From positions 1 through 64,000 of the forward strand of contig NZ_JAFCLN010000004.1 in NCBI RefSeq assembly GCF_018129385.1: a stretch of 64,000 nt of DNA, written 5' to 3'. Positions 35,609 through 43,904 of this stretch are shown one piece after another (within the stretch, counting starts at the first letter, position 1; each line of letters opens with the position of its first letter). The stretch comes from Bradyrhizobium lablabi. Its GTDB lineage: Bacteria > Pseudomonadota > Alphaproteobacteria > Rhizobiales > Xanthobacteraceae. The notes beneath the pieces are model-generated. The model did not search any database. It worked only from the letters and a program-made list of their open reading frames with translations, and had not been told where the DNA came from. Position numbers and translations under genes: made by a program.

Positions 35609-36478
35609 TCAGAACTCGAACAGCCGCGCCGGATTATCGACGAGTATCTTCTGCTGAACCTCCGGCTCCGGCGCAAACAGCGGAATGAGATCGACAAGGT
35701 CGCCGTCGTTCGGCATCACCTTGACATTGGGATGCGGCCAATCGGTGCCCCAGATCACCCGGTCAGGCGCGGTCTCGACGATTTTCCGCGCGAACGGCAC
35801 TGCGTCGGTAAAGGGCGGCCCGGCGGACGATACGCGCTCGCAGCCGCAAACCTTCACCCAGCATTTCTCATCGCGCTGCATCAGTTCGATCAGCGTCTTG
35901 AACGGCAATTGATCGAGCCCATCCGCCGCCTTCACCCGCCCCATGTGATCGATGGTGTAGCGCACCGGCAGTTTTGCCAGCATGTCGGCATAGTCAGGCA
36001 GATCGATCGCATCGAAGTGCAGATCGACATGCCAGCCGAGCGGCGCGATCATGGCGATCACCCGCTCGAAAACGCGCATATCGGGCACGCCGCCGAGGTG
36101 GCGCACGAAATTGAAGCGGCATCCGCGAAAGCCGCTCTCATGCAGTTCACGCAGGCCACGCTCACCGATCCCGTCATCGATATTGGCCACCGCCCGATAG
36201 GCGCCGCCGCTCGCCGCGATCGCATCAAGCGCGACGCGGTTGTCGGTGCCGTGCACGCTGGCATTGACGATCACCGCCCGCTCAACGCCGAGCGTGGCGT
36301 GCAGCGCGCGAAAATCCTCCAGCGGCGCGTCCGGCGGCGTGTACGGCCGGCCCTCGGCGTACGGATATTTCGCGCCGGGCCCGAAGATATGGCAATGCGC
36401 GTCGCAGGCCAGCGGCGGCAGGGCGAACCTCGGAGTCCTCGTGTCGGGATCAGGCCCGGGAATGGTCGGCGTGAACAT
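35609..36478 (-). CDS. ligI: 2-pyrone-4,6-dicarboxylate hydrolase (LigI-like amidohydrolase)
   Basis: 289 aa from the ATG at 36478, which lies 29 bp inside the end of the tetR gene. Amidohydrolase fold: CDAHCHIFGPG near the start with the HxH pair, HVDLHFDAIDLP, YTIDHMGR, and VIWGTDWPHPN with the conserved catalytic Asp. These match LigI, which hydrolyses the lactone 2-pyrone-4,6-dicarboxylate to 4-oxalomesaconate. The next gene (GalB-like) would hydrate that product. Cytoplasmic; no metal ligands beyond the HxH motif were checked. Confidence 0.87.
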   Translation of the reverse strand: MFTPTIPGPDPDTRTPRFALPPLACDAHCHIFGPGAKYPYAEGRPYTPPDAPLEDFRALHATLGVERAVIVNASVHGTDNRVALDAIAASGGAYRAVANIDDGIGERGLRELHESGFRGCRFNFVRHLGGVPDMRVFERVIAMIAPLGWHVDLHFDAIDLPDYADMLAKLPVRYTIDHMGRVKAADGLDQLPFKTLIELMQRDEKCWVKVCGCERVSSAGPPFTDAVPFARKIVETAPDRVIWGTDWPHPNVKVMPNDGDLVDLIPLFAPEPEVQQKILVDNPARLFEF

Positions 36479-37175
36479 GACGTCCCCGCTTGTTCGCGGG
36501 TTCTGGTTGATCGAGCGGCGGCGCCTGCATGGAGGCAACAGTCGCGCGCACCAGTTGCTCGATGGCATTGCCCGCGTCGCTCCCATCGGCGCCGCCGCGC
36601 GACAGGCGCGACACCCGCTCCGGCGTCACCAGCGTGTAGTACAGCGCTCCCAAGAGAAAATGCCCGCGCCAGACGATCTCGTCGCGCGGGATATGCGGCA
36701 GGCTTTCGTGGATCGCATCGATGAAGGCGTGGCTGGTATCGTCAAAGGTCTGCGCGATGATCTTTCGCACGACTTCGTTGCCTTCCGCGGACATCACCGC
36801 ACGCAGCCGCGTGAACCGCGCCCCTCCGCCGGCGAGATCGCTGCCCGAGGTGAAGGCCGGCACCACATAGGCGCGCACGATCGCCTCCAGCCGGTCCTGC
36901 AAATCGCGCACGCGCCGGGCGGCTTCCAGCAACTCGAACCGCCGATGGTTCATCGGCCCGCAATGCCGGCGATAGATCTCCAGCAGCAGGCCGTCCTTGG
37001 TCTTGAAATGATAGGTCACGCTGCCGGGATTGGCGCCGGCCGCCAGCGCGATGTCGCGCACGGAGACCGCGGTGAATCCGTTGATCGAGAACAGCTCTTC
37101 CGCGGCAGCCAGAATCGCCTCGCGCATATTCGGCTTGCGCGATGCGGCTTGTTTGCTGGCGGGCTTTTGGGCCAT
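36450..37175 (-). CDS. TetR family transcriptional regulator of the ring-cleavage operon
   Basis: 241 aa. The TetR_N helix-turn-helix is at about residues 17-65 (REAILAAAEELFSINGFTAVSVRDIALAAG, then VTYHFKTKDGLLLEIY). The C-terminal effector domain is large (about 85-210), with a polar tail. It is the first gene of a six-gene unit with ligI overlapping its end. A perfect palindrome (37178-37195) stands 2 bp before the ATG, so the protein very probably represses its own operon. No ribosome site fits between operator and ATG; translation may be leaderless or begin at the ATG 37127. Confidence 0.88.
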   Translation of the reverse strand: MAQKPASKQAASRKPNMREAILAAAEELFSINGFTAVSVRDIALAAGANPGSVTYHFKTKDGLLLEIYRRHCGPMNHRRFELLEAARRVRDLQDRLEAIVRAYVVPAFTSGSDLAGGGARFTRLRAVMSAEGNEVVRKIIAQTFDDTSHAFIDAIHESLPHIPRDEIVWRGHFLLGALYYTLVTPERVSRLSRGGADGSDAGNAIEQLVRATVASMQAPPLDQPEPANKRGRHVHADHSRA

Positions 37176-37177
37176 CT

Positions 37178-37195
37178 TTTGTACATATGTACAAA
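37178..37195. promoter_or_regulatory. 18-bp perfect palindrome, probable TetR operator
   Basis: TTTGTACATATGTACAAA is a perfect inverted repeat immediately upstream of the tetR start codon. The length and symmetry are typical for a TetR dimer site. The AT-rich palindrome in a GC-rich region stands out clearly. Confidence 0.75.
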
Positions 37196-37253
37196 TGATC
37201 AGGTCTAGTCAACAATAGGCAGCGATCGGCCCCGGCGGGTCTCGGGGGGCGAC

Positions 37254-37345
37254 CGTCATGGCCGGGCTTGTCCCGGCCATCCACGTCTTACTTGCCTTGT
37301 CTGAAACAAAGACGTGGATGCCCGGGACAAGCCCGGGCATGACGA
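37254..37345. repeat. intergenic palindromic repeat, family D (copy 2)
   Basis: Arms 'catggccgggcttgtcccgg' and 'ccgggacaagcccgggcatg' frame 'ccatccacgtctt...aaagacgtggatg': nested inverted repeats, nearly perfect. Related to 7258-7350. It separates the tetR promoter region from the 3' end of the molybdopterin-hydroxylase gene. Confidence 0.75.
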
Positions 37346-37363
37346 GAAAGAAACACGATCGCC

Positions 37364-39691
37364 TTAGTCGCGATGCGATCCCGTCCCCCGCGCCTTCCGT
37401 ATCGCCTCCCAGATGCGAACAGGCGTAGCCGGCATATCGAGATGCGTCACGCCGAACGGCGCCAGCGCATTCATCACCGCGTTCATCACGGTACCGGGCG
37501 CGGCGATCGCGCCGGCCTGGCCGCTGCCTTTCACGCCGAGGCGGTTCGCCTTGCTCGGAAACTCCTGCGTCAGGTGGCCCTCGAACGAAGGGATATCGTC
37601 CGCCCGCGGCAGCGCGTAATCCATCAGCGAGCCCGACAGCACCTGACCCGTTTCGGGATCATACAGCGCCTGCTCCAGCAGCGCCTGGCCGATCCCCTGC
37701 ACCACGCCGCCATGGACCTGGCCGAGCGTCAGGCGCGGATCGAGCAGCCGGCCAAAGTCATCGAAGATGACGTAGCGGTCGAGCGTCACCTGCCCCGTGT
37801 CAGGATCGATCTCGACTTCCGCGACGTGGCATCCATTGGGAAAGGTGTACTGGTCGCACAGATGCGTCGCCTTGTACGCCAGTCCCGGCGCGACGTCGTC
37901 GCTGGGTGATTCATAGGAGGTGAGCGCCACCTCCTCCAGGCTGATCTCCTGTCCGGTCGCGGCCACGCGCAGCATGCCCGCTTCGTAGGCGACGGAATCG
38001 ACGCTGGTCTGTAGCAGCCGCGCGGCCAGCCGCCTTGCATTCTCGATCAGGCCTTCGGCCGCCATCAGCACCGCAGTGCCGCCCTGGTGCATCGAGCGCG
38101 CGCCGCCATGCCCGCCGCCGCTGTCGAGATCGTCGGTATCGCCCTGGCGGAAGGCAAACACCCCGATCGGCAGGCCGAGCGCATCGGCCGCGATCTGCGC
38201 ATAGGTCGTCTCATGGCCCTGGCCGTTGGAATGCGTGCCGACACTGACATCGATCCGGCCGTCCTCATCGACGCGCAATTCCGCGACCTCGTTGGGCTGT
38301 CCCCGCGCCGTCTCGAGAAAGCAGGCATAGCCGAGGCCGCGCAACTTGCCCCGCTTGCGCGAGTCCCGCTGGCGTGCCTTGAAACCGTCGGCCGCCGCGA
38401 CCGCAAGATCGATCGCATGCCCAAAGCTGCCCTGCTCGATCGGCAGGCCCACCGCCGAGCGATGCGGGAAACGTCGCACGATATTCTTGCGCCGCAGCTT
38501 TAGCGCGTCCATCCCGAGCCTGGCCGCCGCGATATCGATGCAGCGCTCGATCAGATAGTTCGCCTCGGGTTTCCCGGCGCCGCGATAGGCATCGATCGGC
38601 GGTGTGTTGGTGAAGACGCCTTGCGTCACCATCGCTACATGCGGAATGTCGTACACGCCGCCCATCGCGCTTCCCATCGCCATGGTGTTGACGACCGGCG
38701 CGACCGTCGAGATGTAAGCGCCCATATCGGCAAGGACCCTGGCCTCCAGCGCAAGGAATTTGCCGTCCTTGTCGAGCGCAAAGCGCGCCCGCATCACGCT
38801 GTCGCGGCCGTGTGCCGATCCCAGAAAATCCTCGTTGCGTTCGCCGATCCATTTCACCGGACGCCGCAAGCGCCGCGCCGCCCACAGCACCAGCACCCAT
38901 TCCGGATACAGCACGTTCTTCATCCCGAAGCCGCCGCCGACATCGGGAATGCTGACGCGCAGCTTTTCGCGGGGAATCCTGAACACATCAGCGGCAAGCA
39001 GGTCGCGGATCGCATGCGCGCCGGCGGCGGAAGCCGTCAGGTGCAGACGGCCACTCGCGGCGTCGAACTCGCCGAGCGCGCCGCGCGTTTCCAGCGGCGA
39101 AGCCACGATGCGGTTGTTGACGATTTCGCATTCCACGACATGCGCCGCCGCGTCCATTGTCGTCTCTACCGCCGCTATGTCGCCGCGATGATACTCGTAT
39201 GCGATATTGTCCTTTGCCTCCGGCCAGATCGACGGGCTCGCCAGCAGTAGCGCTTCCCTCACCGCAACCACAGGCGCCAGCGGCTCGTACTCGATGACAG
39301 TCGCCTCGGCCGCATCGCGCCCGTTCTCGACGCTGTCAGCCACCACGAACACGACGGGCTCGCCGACATAGCGAACGGTATCACGCGCCAGCGCGTGATA
39401 GGGCGGCACGACAAGCGGCCGCGCCATCGGAACGCTCGTCACCCCGCACGGCAGCAGACCGATGTCGTCCGCAGCAAGATCGGCGCCGGTGAATACAGCG
39501 GCAACGCCGGGCATCTTTCGCGCCGCATCGGCATCGATCGCCCTGATGCGCGCATGCGCGTGCGGCGATCGCACGACGATGCCATGCAGCGCATTCGGCG
39601 CCGCCAGATCGTCGACGTAACGCCCGCGCCCCCGCACGAAGCGCGAATCTTCCAGACGGTTGAGGCTGCGGCCCAGCAATGGCTCGGTCAT
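37364..39691 (-). CDS. xanthine dehydrogenase family protein, molybdopterin-binding (large) subunit
   Basis: 775 aa from the ATG at 39691. It has the Ald_Xan_dh_C fold: LGRSLNRLEDSRFVRGRGRY at the start, VSIPDVGGGFGMKN, AYRGAGKPEANYLIER (form II-type active-site loop rather than the AYRCSFR of true CO dehydrogenase) and GGGVVQG-like VHGGVVQGIGQAL. At the position where the family has the catalytic Glu (GVGEGG/GxGEAG), this protein reads GSGQAG: Gln725, codon CAG at 37517-37519. No small FeS or FAD subunit gene is adjacent, so partners must be elsewhere. It would hydroxylate or oxidise an aldehyde or aromatic heterocycle, if active. Confidence 0.85.
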   Translation of the reverse strand: MTEPLLGRSLNRLEDSRFVRGRGRYVDDLAAPNALHGIVVRSPHAHARIRAIDADAARKMPGVAAVFTGADLAADDIGLLPCGVTSVPMARPLVVPPYHALARDTVRYVGEPVVFVVADSVENGRDAAEATVIEYEPLAPVVAVREALLLASPSIWPEAKDNIAYEYHRGDIAAVETTMDAAAHVVECEIVNNRIVASPLETRGALGEFDAASGRLHLTASAAGAHAIRDLLAADVFRIPREKLRVSIPDVGGGFGMKNVLYPEWVLVLWAARRLRRPVKWIGERNEDFLGSAHGRDSVMRARFALDKDGKFLALEARVLADMGAYISTVAPVVNTMAMGSAMGGVYDIPHVAMVTQGVFTNTPPIDAYRGAGKPEANYLIERCIDIAAARLGMDALKLRRKNIVRRFPHRSAVGLPIEQGSFGHAIDLAVAAADGFKARQRDSRKRGKLRGLGYACFLETARGQPNEVAELRVDEDGRIDVSVGTHSNGQGHETTYAQIAADALGLPIGVFAFRQGDTDDLDSGGGHGGARSMHQGGTAVLMAAEGLIENARRLAARLLQTSVDSVAYEAGMLRVAATGQEISLEEVALTSYESPSDDVAPGLAYKATHLCDQYTFPNGCHVAEVEIDPDTGQVTLDRYVIFDDFGRLLDPRLTLGQVHGGVVQGIGQALLEQALYDPETGQVLSGSLMDYALPRADDIPSFEGHLTQEFPSKANRLGVKGSGQAGAIAAPGTVMNAVMNALAPFGVTHLDMPATPVRIWEAIRKARGTGSHRD

Positions 39692-39751
39692 GTCAGCGTG
39701 TATGGAACGAGAGGGCCGCAAAGGCAACGGCAGCCAAAGCCGCGCGGCAAA

Positions 39752-40258
39752 TCACCTGGACTTGCGCCGCGCCTTGTCAGGCTCTTCCGGCGGCCACACC
39801 TTGTCGTCCACAACAAACTGAACGTCCTGCGGCTTGACCGGCCTGCCGCGCTCATCCACCAGCGCCACCCTCAGCTTCTGGCCGTTGGCGCGCGACCGCA
39901 GGCCGAAATGCGGCTCGCCTTCGGCCAGCCATCTGTCGCCCCATTCCGTCATCGCGAAGAACGGCAGCCCGAGCTGGTTGCCCATTTTCGTCAGGGGATA
40001 TTCGATTCTGGCCCGCTGCCCCTCCTCGCGATATTCGCGCCGCTCCATGATCCCGCTATCCACCAGCGCCGCAAGGCGCGCGCTCAGCACGCTGCGGGGC
40101 ACGTCGAGCTCGGCCTGGAAATCGTCGAAGCGCCGCACGCCGTACATGGCCGAGCGCAGGATCAACAGCATCCAGCGGTCGCCGATCAGCTCAAAGCTGC
40201 GCGCCAGATTGCAGTCGCAGGGTTTCACCGGGGACCGGCGGATCACGAAGTCGGCCAT
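39752..40258 (-). CDS. HxlR family transcriptional regulator
   Basis: 168 aa. The winged-helix HxlR domain is at residues 12-105: CDCNLARSFELIGDRWMLLI with the family's conserved Cys near the start and GDRW motif, then DDFQAELDVPRSVLSARLAALVD and a wing with REYREEGQRARIEYPLT. A C-terminal extension (about 115-168) ends in basic residues. It is divergent from the tautomerase-hydrolase pair with 82 bp between starts and is the obvious candidate to regulate them. Confidence 0.9.
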   Translation of the reverse strand: MADFVIRRSPVKPCDCNLARSFELIGDRWMLLILRSAMYGVRRFDDFQAELDVPRSVLSARLAALVDSGIMERREYREEGQRARIEYPLTKMGNQLGLPFFAMTEWGDRWLAEGEPHFGLRSRANGQKLRVALVDERGRPVKPQDVQFVVDDKVWPPEEPDKARRKSR

Positions 40259-40304
40259 GGAATCATCTTCTGAGTTGCAATTCTGGATTTAGCCTTTATA
40301 AGCC

Positions 40305-40325
40305 TGAGTTCAAAATATGGACTCA
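40305..40325. promoter_or_regulatory. inverted repeat between hxlR and the tautomerase gene, candidate operator
   Basis: Arms TGAGTTC and GGACTCA (6 of 7 complementary) separated by 7 bp, ending 15 bp before the tautomerase ATG. A further TGAGTT half-site lies at 40271. It fits an HxlR-type operator in the divergent promoter region; assignment is inference. Confidence 0.4.
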
Positions 40326-40340
40326 TTGGAGAAAATGACA

Positions 40341-40808
40341 ATGCCCAACATCGTCGTGCGGATACCGGCGGGCGTGCTGGACGAAGCTGCGCGCTCCACC
40401 CTGGTCGGCGCCATCAACGCGGCTGCCGCCGAATGCGAGCGTATCCCGGCCGATCCCCTCAAGCGGTGGCTATGTTGGGTAGCGGTCGAGGAGATCGCGG
40501 CCGGACACTGGACCTGCGGCGGCCTCGACCCGCTCCAGTCCGCAATCCCCGTAATGCTGTCGGTGAATGTCCCGGCCGGCGTGCTCGACGATGCAAGCCG
40601 GGCGCGTTATGCGGCCCTGATGCATCAGGCGGTGACCGGCGCGCTATCCGGTGAACAACGCCGCATCGCCACCTCATGCATGATCAACGACATCGCCGAC
40701 GGCACCTGGGGCGTCAACGGCCGGATTTGGCGCCTGCCGCAGATGGCCGCCATGGCGGGCTACGAACACCTACAGCACCTGGTGCAACCGCAGGGGGCAA
40801 CAGCGTGA
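40341..40808 (+). CDS. tautomerase-superfamily protein with two fused repeats
   Basis: 155 aa from the ATG at 40341 (GGAG 9 bp upstream); this start puts Pro directly after Met, as needed for the N-terminal catalytic proline of tautomerases. An internal duplication is visible: PNIVVRIPAGVLDEA (2-16) and a second copy around 75-92 with VPAGVLDDA. Each half resembles a 4-oxalocrotonate tautomerase-type beta-alpha-beta unit. It would isomerise or hydrolyse an unsaturated keto acid. It overlaps the dienelactone hydrolase-like gene by 4 bp (GTGA), so both belong to one pathway. The longer frame from 40317 would hide the proline. Confidence 0.75.
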   Translation: MPNIVVRIPAGVLDEAARSTLVGAINAAAAECERIPADPLKRWLCWVAVEEIAAGHWTCGGLDPLQSAIPVMLSVNVPAGVLDDASRARYAALMHQAVTGALSGEQRRIATSCMINDIADGTWGVNGRIWRLPQMAAMAGYEHLQHLVQPQGATA

Positions 40809-41644
40809 CCCTGCGCAGCCTGAACGTGGACGACTCGCTGGACGATTTTGCGCGCCGTGACATCACGCTTGATGGAGCGTGCAAGCGCGTCCATATCGCA
40901 GGCAGCGGCCCCGCCGTGATCGTGATGACGGAAATGCCCGGCATCAGCCCGCATGTCGCGCGCTTTGCCCGCTGGGTGCGCGATGCCGGCTTCACCGTCT
41001 ACATGCCCTCTCTGTTCGGCCGTGACGGCGCGGTGCCGGATGCGGACGAAGGCGCTGCCGTATTCCATCGTGCTTGCATGAGTGCGGAATTTCGCGCGAT
41101 CGCAGCCAATGTCTCGAGCCCAGTGACGCAATGGCTGCGCGCGCTGGCGCGGCTGGCGCACGGTGAATGCGGCGGCCCCGGCGTCGGCGCGATCGGCATG
41201 TGCTTTACCGGCAATTTTGCGCTGACCATGATGCTGGAGCCCGCAATGCTCGCGCCGGTGCTGTCGCAGCCGTCGTTGCCGCTGAAAGAGCCCGGCGGCC
41301 TCGAGATCGCGCCTGACGAGATCAAGGCGGTGCGCGAGCGGCTCGATCGCGAAGACCTCACCGTGCTCGCCTATCGTTTCAAGGGCGACAAAATCTGCCG
41401 CGCCGAACGCTTTGCTGCCTATGCCGCCGCGCTCGGCGACCGCTTCATCGGCCGCGAACTACCAGATGAAGCCGCCAACACGGACGTGTCGCCATTCTTC
41501 GCGAAACACGTCCCCTACCCGCACAGTGTCGTCACCCAGCACCTGATCGATCAGGCCGGCCAGCCGACCATCGCCGCACGCGACGAGATCCTTGCGTTCT
41601 TCAAGGCACGGCTCGCGCCGGTGACGGTCGCGCAGCCGGCCTGA
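40805..41644 (+). CDS. dienelactone hydrolase family protein
   Basis: 279 aa starting at GTG 40805, overlapping the tautomerase stop. Alpha/beta-hydrolase fold of the DLH group: VIVMTEMPGISPHVARFARW, VYMPSLFGRDG, and the nucleophile elbow GMCFTGNFAL with Cys133, the Cys nucleophile typical of this family. The C-terminal region has YPHSVVTQHL with a possible catalytic His. It would open a lactone or ester, e.g. in aromatic catabolism. Coupled to the tautomerase and probably controlled by the divergent HxlR protein; exact substrate unknown. Confidence 0.85.
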   Translation: MTLRSLNVDDSLDDFARRDITLDGACKRVHIAGSGPAVIVMTEMPGISPHVARFARWVRDAGFTVYMPSLFGRDGAVPDADEGAAVFHRACMSAEFRAIAANVSSPVTQWLRALARLAHGECGGPGVGAIGMCFTGNFALTMMLEPAMLAPVLSQPSLPLKEPGGLEIAPDEIKAVRERLDREDLTVLAYRFKGDKICRAERFAAYAAALGDRFIGRELPDEAANTDVSPFFAKHVPYPHSVVTQHLIDQAGQPTIAARDEILAFFKARLAPVTVAQPA

Positions 41645-41719
41645 ACAGCGGCGTAACCTCGCATACGCCGCGGGGCTATCGCATATGAGCAAGGACTGGA
41701 TGAGGTGGCTTCGTTGTGG

Positions 41720-41840
41720 CCATCCTTCGAGACGCCCGCCTTTGGCGGGCTCCTCAGGATGAGGTCTTGTTTCGCGGTGAAATCCTGGACCCTCATGGTG
41801 AGGAGCGCCGCTTGCGGCGCGTCTCGAACCATGAAGGCCG
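41720..41840. repeat. intergenic palindromic repeats, family B (copies 2 and 3)
   Basis: 'ccttcgagacgcccgcctttggcgggctcctcaggatgagg'-type module followed by 'ccctcatggtgaggagcgcc' and 'ggcgcgtctcgaaccatgaagg' in inverted order. Same family as 1050-1149. The remaining bases of 41645-41894 hold nothing recognisable. Confidence 0.65.
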
Positions 41841-41894
41841 GCTCGCTCACACGCTCAATGGATCATATGCAATAGCCCTGGCATACGCCGGACC

Positions 41895-42401
41895 TTATCG
41901 ACCCAGCAAATCGAAAGCCTCGTCTACACATTCGTCCAGGCTACGATGGGCCGTATCGACGATCAGACGGTCACGGTCCCAATCATCATAGGCGCGCTGA
42001 ACGACCGCGCCCCAGTCGGGCAGAGCCAACCCCGCGATGTCGCTGGACCTCGTCTCAATTCTGCGGCGATGTTCGGCGGGATCGCTGCACACTATTTCAA
42101 GCCACCTGACGTCAGCGCCGGTGCGCTTTCCTGTCGCTTCCCAACCATCCCGTGCCTCCTGGCAATCGTTTACACAATCGGCAAGGACGTCCCGGCCAAG
42201 GGCCAGATTGTCGGCGGCGACGGCCTGGGCAGCCCGGTAGGTCCAGTCGAGCAGATCCTTTGGCGCCGTTCCCGACGCCCAGATCGCCTGATCCATCGAG
42301 TCGATACGCAACCAGATCGCCCCGCAGCGCCGCGCCAGATGCCGCGCAATGCTTGATTTGCCAACTCCCGGCAGACCGGCCAGTGTGATGAGTCTTGCCA
42401 T
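41895..42401 (-). CDS. P-loop kinase-like ATPase (AAA_33 / zeta-toxin-type fold)
   Basis: 168 aa. Walker A GLPGVGKSS (residues 9-17), then IWLRIDSMDQAIW, GRDVLADCVNDCQEARDGW and IVCSDPAEHRRRIETR, the layout of small nucleoside/sugar kinases and chloramphenicol phosphotransferase-like ATPases. The ATG at 42401 has GGAGAG 5 bp upstream; an in-frame ATG at 42431 is possible. No antitoxin-like partner gene is adjacent, so I see no toxin-antitoxin system. The phosphorylated substrate is unknown. Confidence 0.8.
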   Translation of the reverse strand: MARLITLAGLPGVGKSSIARHLARRCGAIWLRIDSMDQAIWASGTAPKDLLDWTYRAAQAVAADNLALGRDVLADCVNDCQEARDGWEATGKRTGADVRWLEIVCSDPAEHRRRIETRSSDIAGLALPDWGAVVQRAYDDWDRDRLIVDTAHRSLDECVDEAFDLLGR

Positions 42402-42494
42402 TGCACTCTCCGGCTGTTTCGGCGAATGCACGTCGCCGACGGTGGCTCAATTTCAGTCCATTCCCACATGCGGATAGCGACTGAACCAGTCGCG

Positions 42495-43784
42495 CTATCT
42501 CGCATTGGCCGGCGCGTGCACGTGCCAGAGATCGGCGCGCCAGTGCACCGCGATCGCAAGCATCATGGCAAGGCCGGCGGCCGCATAGATCGTGCCGGTC
42601 GCGGCAAAGCCGATCTCCTCGATCAGGCTGCCGGCTGCCAATAGCCCGAGCGGCAGGCTGTAGATCACCATCATGCGCACGCCCATGACGCGGCCGCGGA
42701 AATGCTCGCTCGCCGCGCGCATCAGGATGACGGCGACCGAAATCATCGAAAGGCTCTGGCAGAAACCCGTCAGCAGCAGGCAGACGATCGCCGTCTCCAG
42801 CGTCTGCATCTGCACGAACACCAATAGCGCCGCGTACCAAACCAGGGTCGATGCAATCATCAGCCGCGCAACGCGGACGCCGCCGATCATGCTGAGCGCG
42901 AGCGAGCCCGCCAACGAGCCGATCGCAAAGCTCGCCGAGAGATAGCCGAGCCCGGTCTGGTTGGTGCCGTAAATCGCTTTTGCGATATAGGGCAACAGCC
43001 CGTTCGAGAGCGGATAGGCGGTCAGGTTGACGAGGAAAGCGACCCACATGGCCGCCTGCATGCGCGGCGTGGTCCAGATATAGGTCACGCCCTCCTTCAG
43101 GTCGCGCAGTGGCGAGGCGCGCAACGCCTCGCCGGCAACGTCAGGCACGGGATGGGGTTTCTTCGGCGCATTCACACACAGCGTGAGCAGCATGGCCGTC
43201 ACATAAAGGCTGACGATCGCCACGTAAGCCGGCCCCATGCCGAGCGCGGCGAACAGTCCGGCGCCGGACAGCGCACCGGCGATGCGCGCGGTATCCATGG
43301 TCGTGCGCGAGACGCTGATGGCGCCGATCAGGAGTTCATGCGGCATGGTGTTGGCGACCAGCGCGCCGCGCACGCCAAGGTCGGATGGCCGCACCAGTCC
43401 CATCAGCACCGCGACGATGAGCACATAGACCGGTGTCAAGGTGCCGGTGAACGCCAGCGTCATCAGCGTTGCCGCCAGCACCGCATAGGTTGCGCGCATC
43501 ATCGCCAGCAGGTCGCGATGGCCGATGCGGTCGCCGGCCACGCCGAACATCGGCGCGATCAGCGTGCCGACATAACCGAGCGAGGCGTAAAGCGTCAGCA
43601 GCAGCACCGATCCGGTCTCGACCAGGATGTACCAGCCGAGAATCAACAGCTCCATCTCGAACGCCCACGAGGTGAGCAGGTCGGCGGGCCACTGGAAGCG
43701 GTAATTCCGGATCCGGAACGGGGCGAGCGCGGAAGGCCGCGCAGGCTCGCTCAAACCTTGATGCCGCGTGTCATCGCGTTCCAC
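42495..43784 (-). CDS. MFS transporter (MFS_3 / enterobactin exporter-like)
   Basis: About 429 aa with twelve membrane helices. It begins ALAPFRIRNYRFQWPADLLT, and the loop GVAGDRIGHRDLLAMMR is the MFS signature between helices 2 and 3; the middle loop has GVTYIWTTPRMQAAMWVAF. This group exports siderophores, drugs or unknown solutes. The start is unclear: GTG at 43784 gives a normal N-terminus, while the frame continues to TTG at 43871. It lies alone beside the P-loop gene, with a repeat-rich spacer upstream. Confidence 0.85.
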   Translation of the reverse strand: MERDDTRHQGLSEPARPSALAPFRIRNYRFQWPADLLTSWAFEMELLILGWYILVETGSVLLLTLYASLGYVGTLIAPMFGVAGDRIGHRDLLAMMRATYAVLAATLMTLAFTGTLTPVYVLIVAVLMGLVRPSDLGVRGALVANTMPHELLIGAISVSRTTMDTARIAGALSGAGLFAALGMGPAYVAIVSLYVTAMLLTLCVNAPKKPHPVPDVAGEALRASPLRDLKEGVTYIWTTPRMQAAMWVAFLVNLTAYPLSNGLLPYIAKAIYGTNQTGLGYLSASFAIGSLAGSLALSMIGGVRVARLMIASTLVWYAALLVFVQMQTLETAIVCLLLTGFCQSLSMISVAVILMRAASEHFRGRVMGVRMMVIYSLPLGLLAAGSLIEEIGFAATGTIYAAAGLAMMLAIAVHWRADLWHVHAPANAR

Positions 43785-43904
43785 CCTGCCCGGCTTCTTG
43801 TTGGCCGGAAAATTGTCTCCGGCAGCGGAATTATTGTCGCAAATTATCGCGGCGGTCTCTGGTCGAGTCAATTATGGGGATCGCATACCCCACGCGAATT
43901 CCTG

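Noticed and set aside
41895-42401. Zeta-type toxin of a toxin-antitoxin pair
   Set aside because: P-loop fold is compatible, but there is no small antitoxin-like gene next to it.
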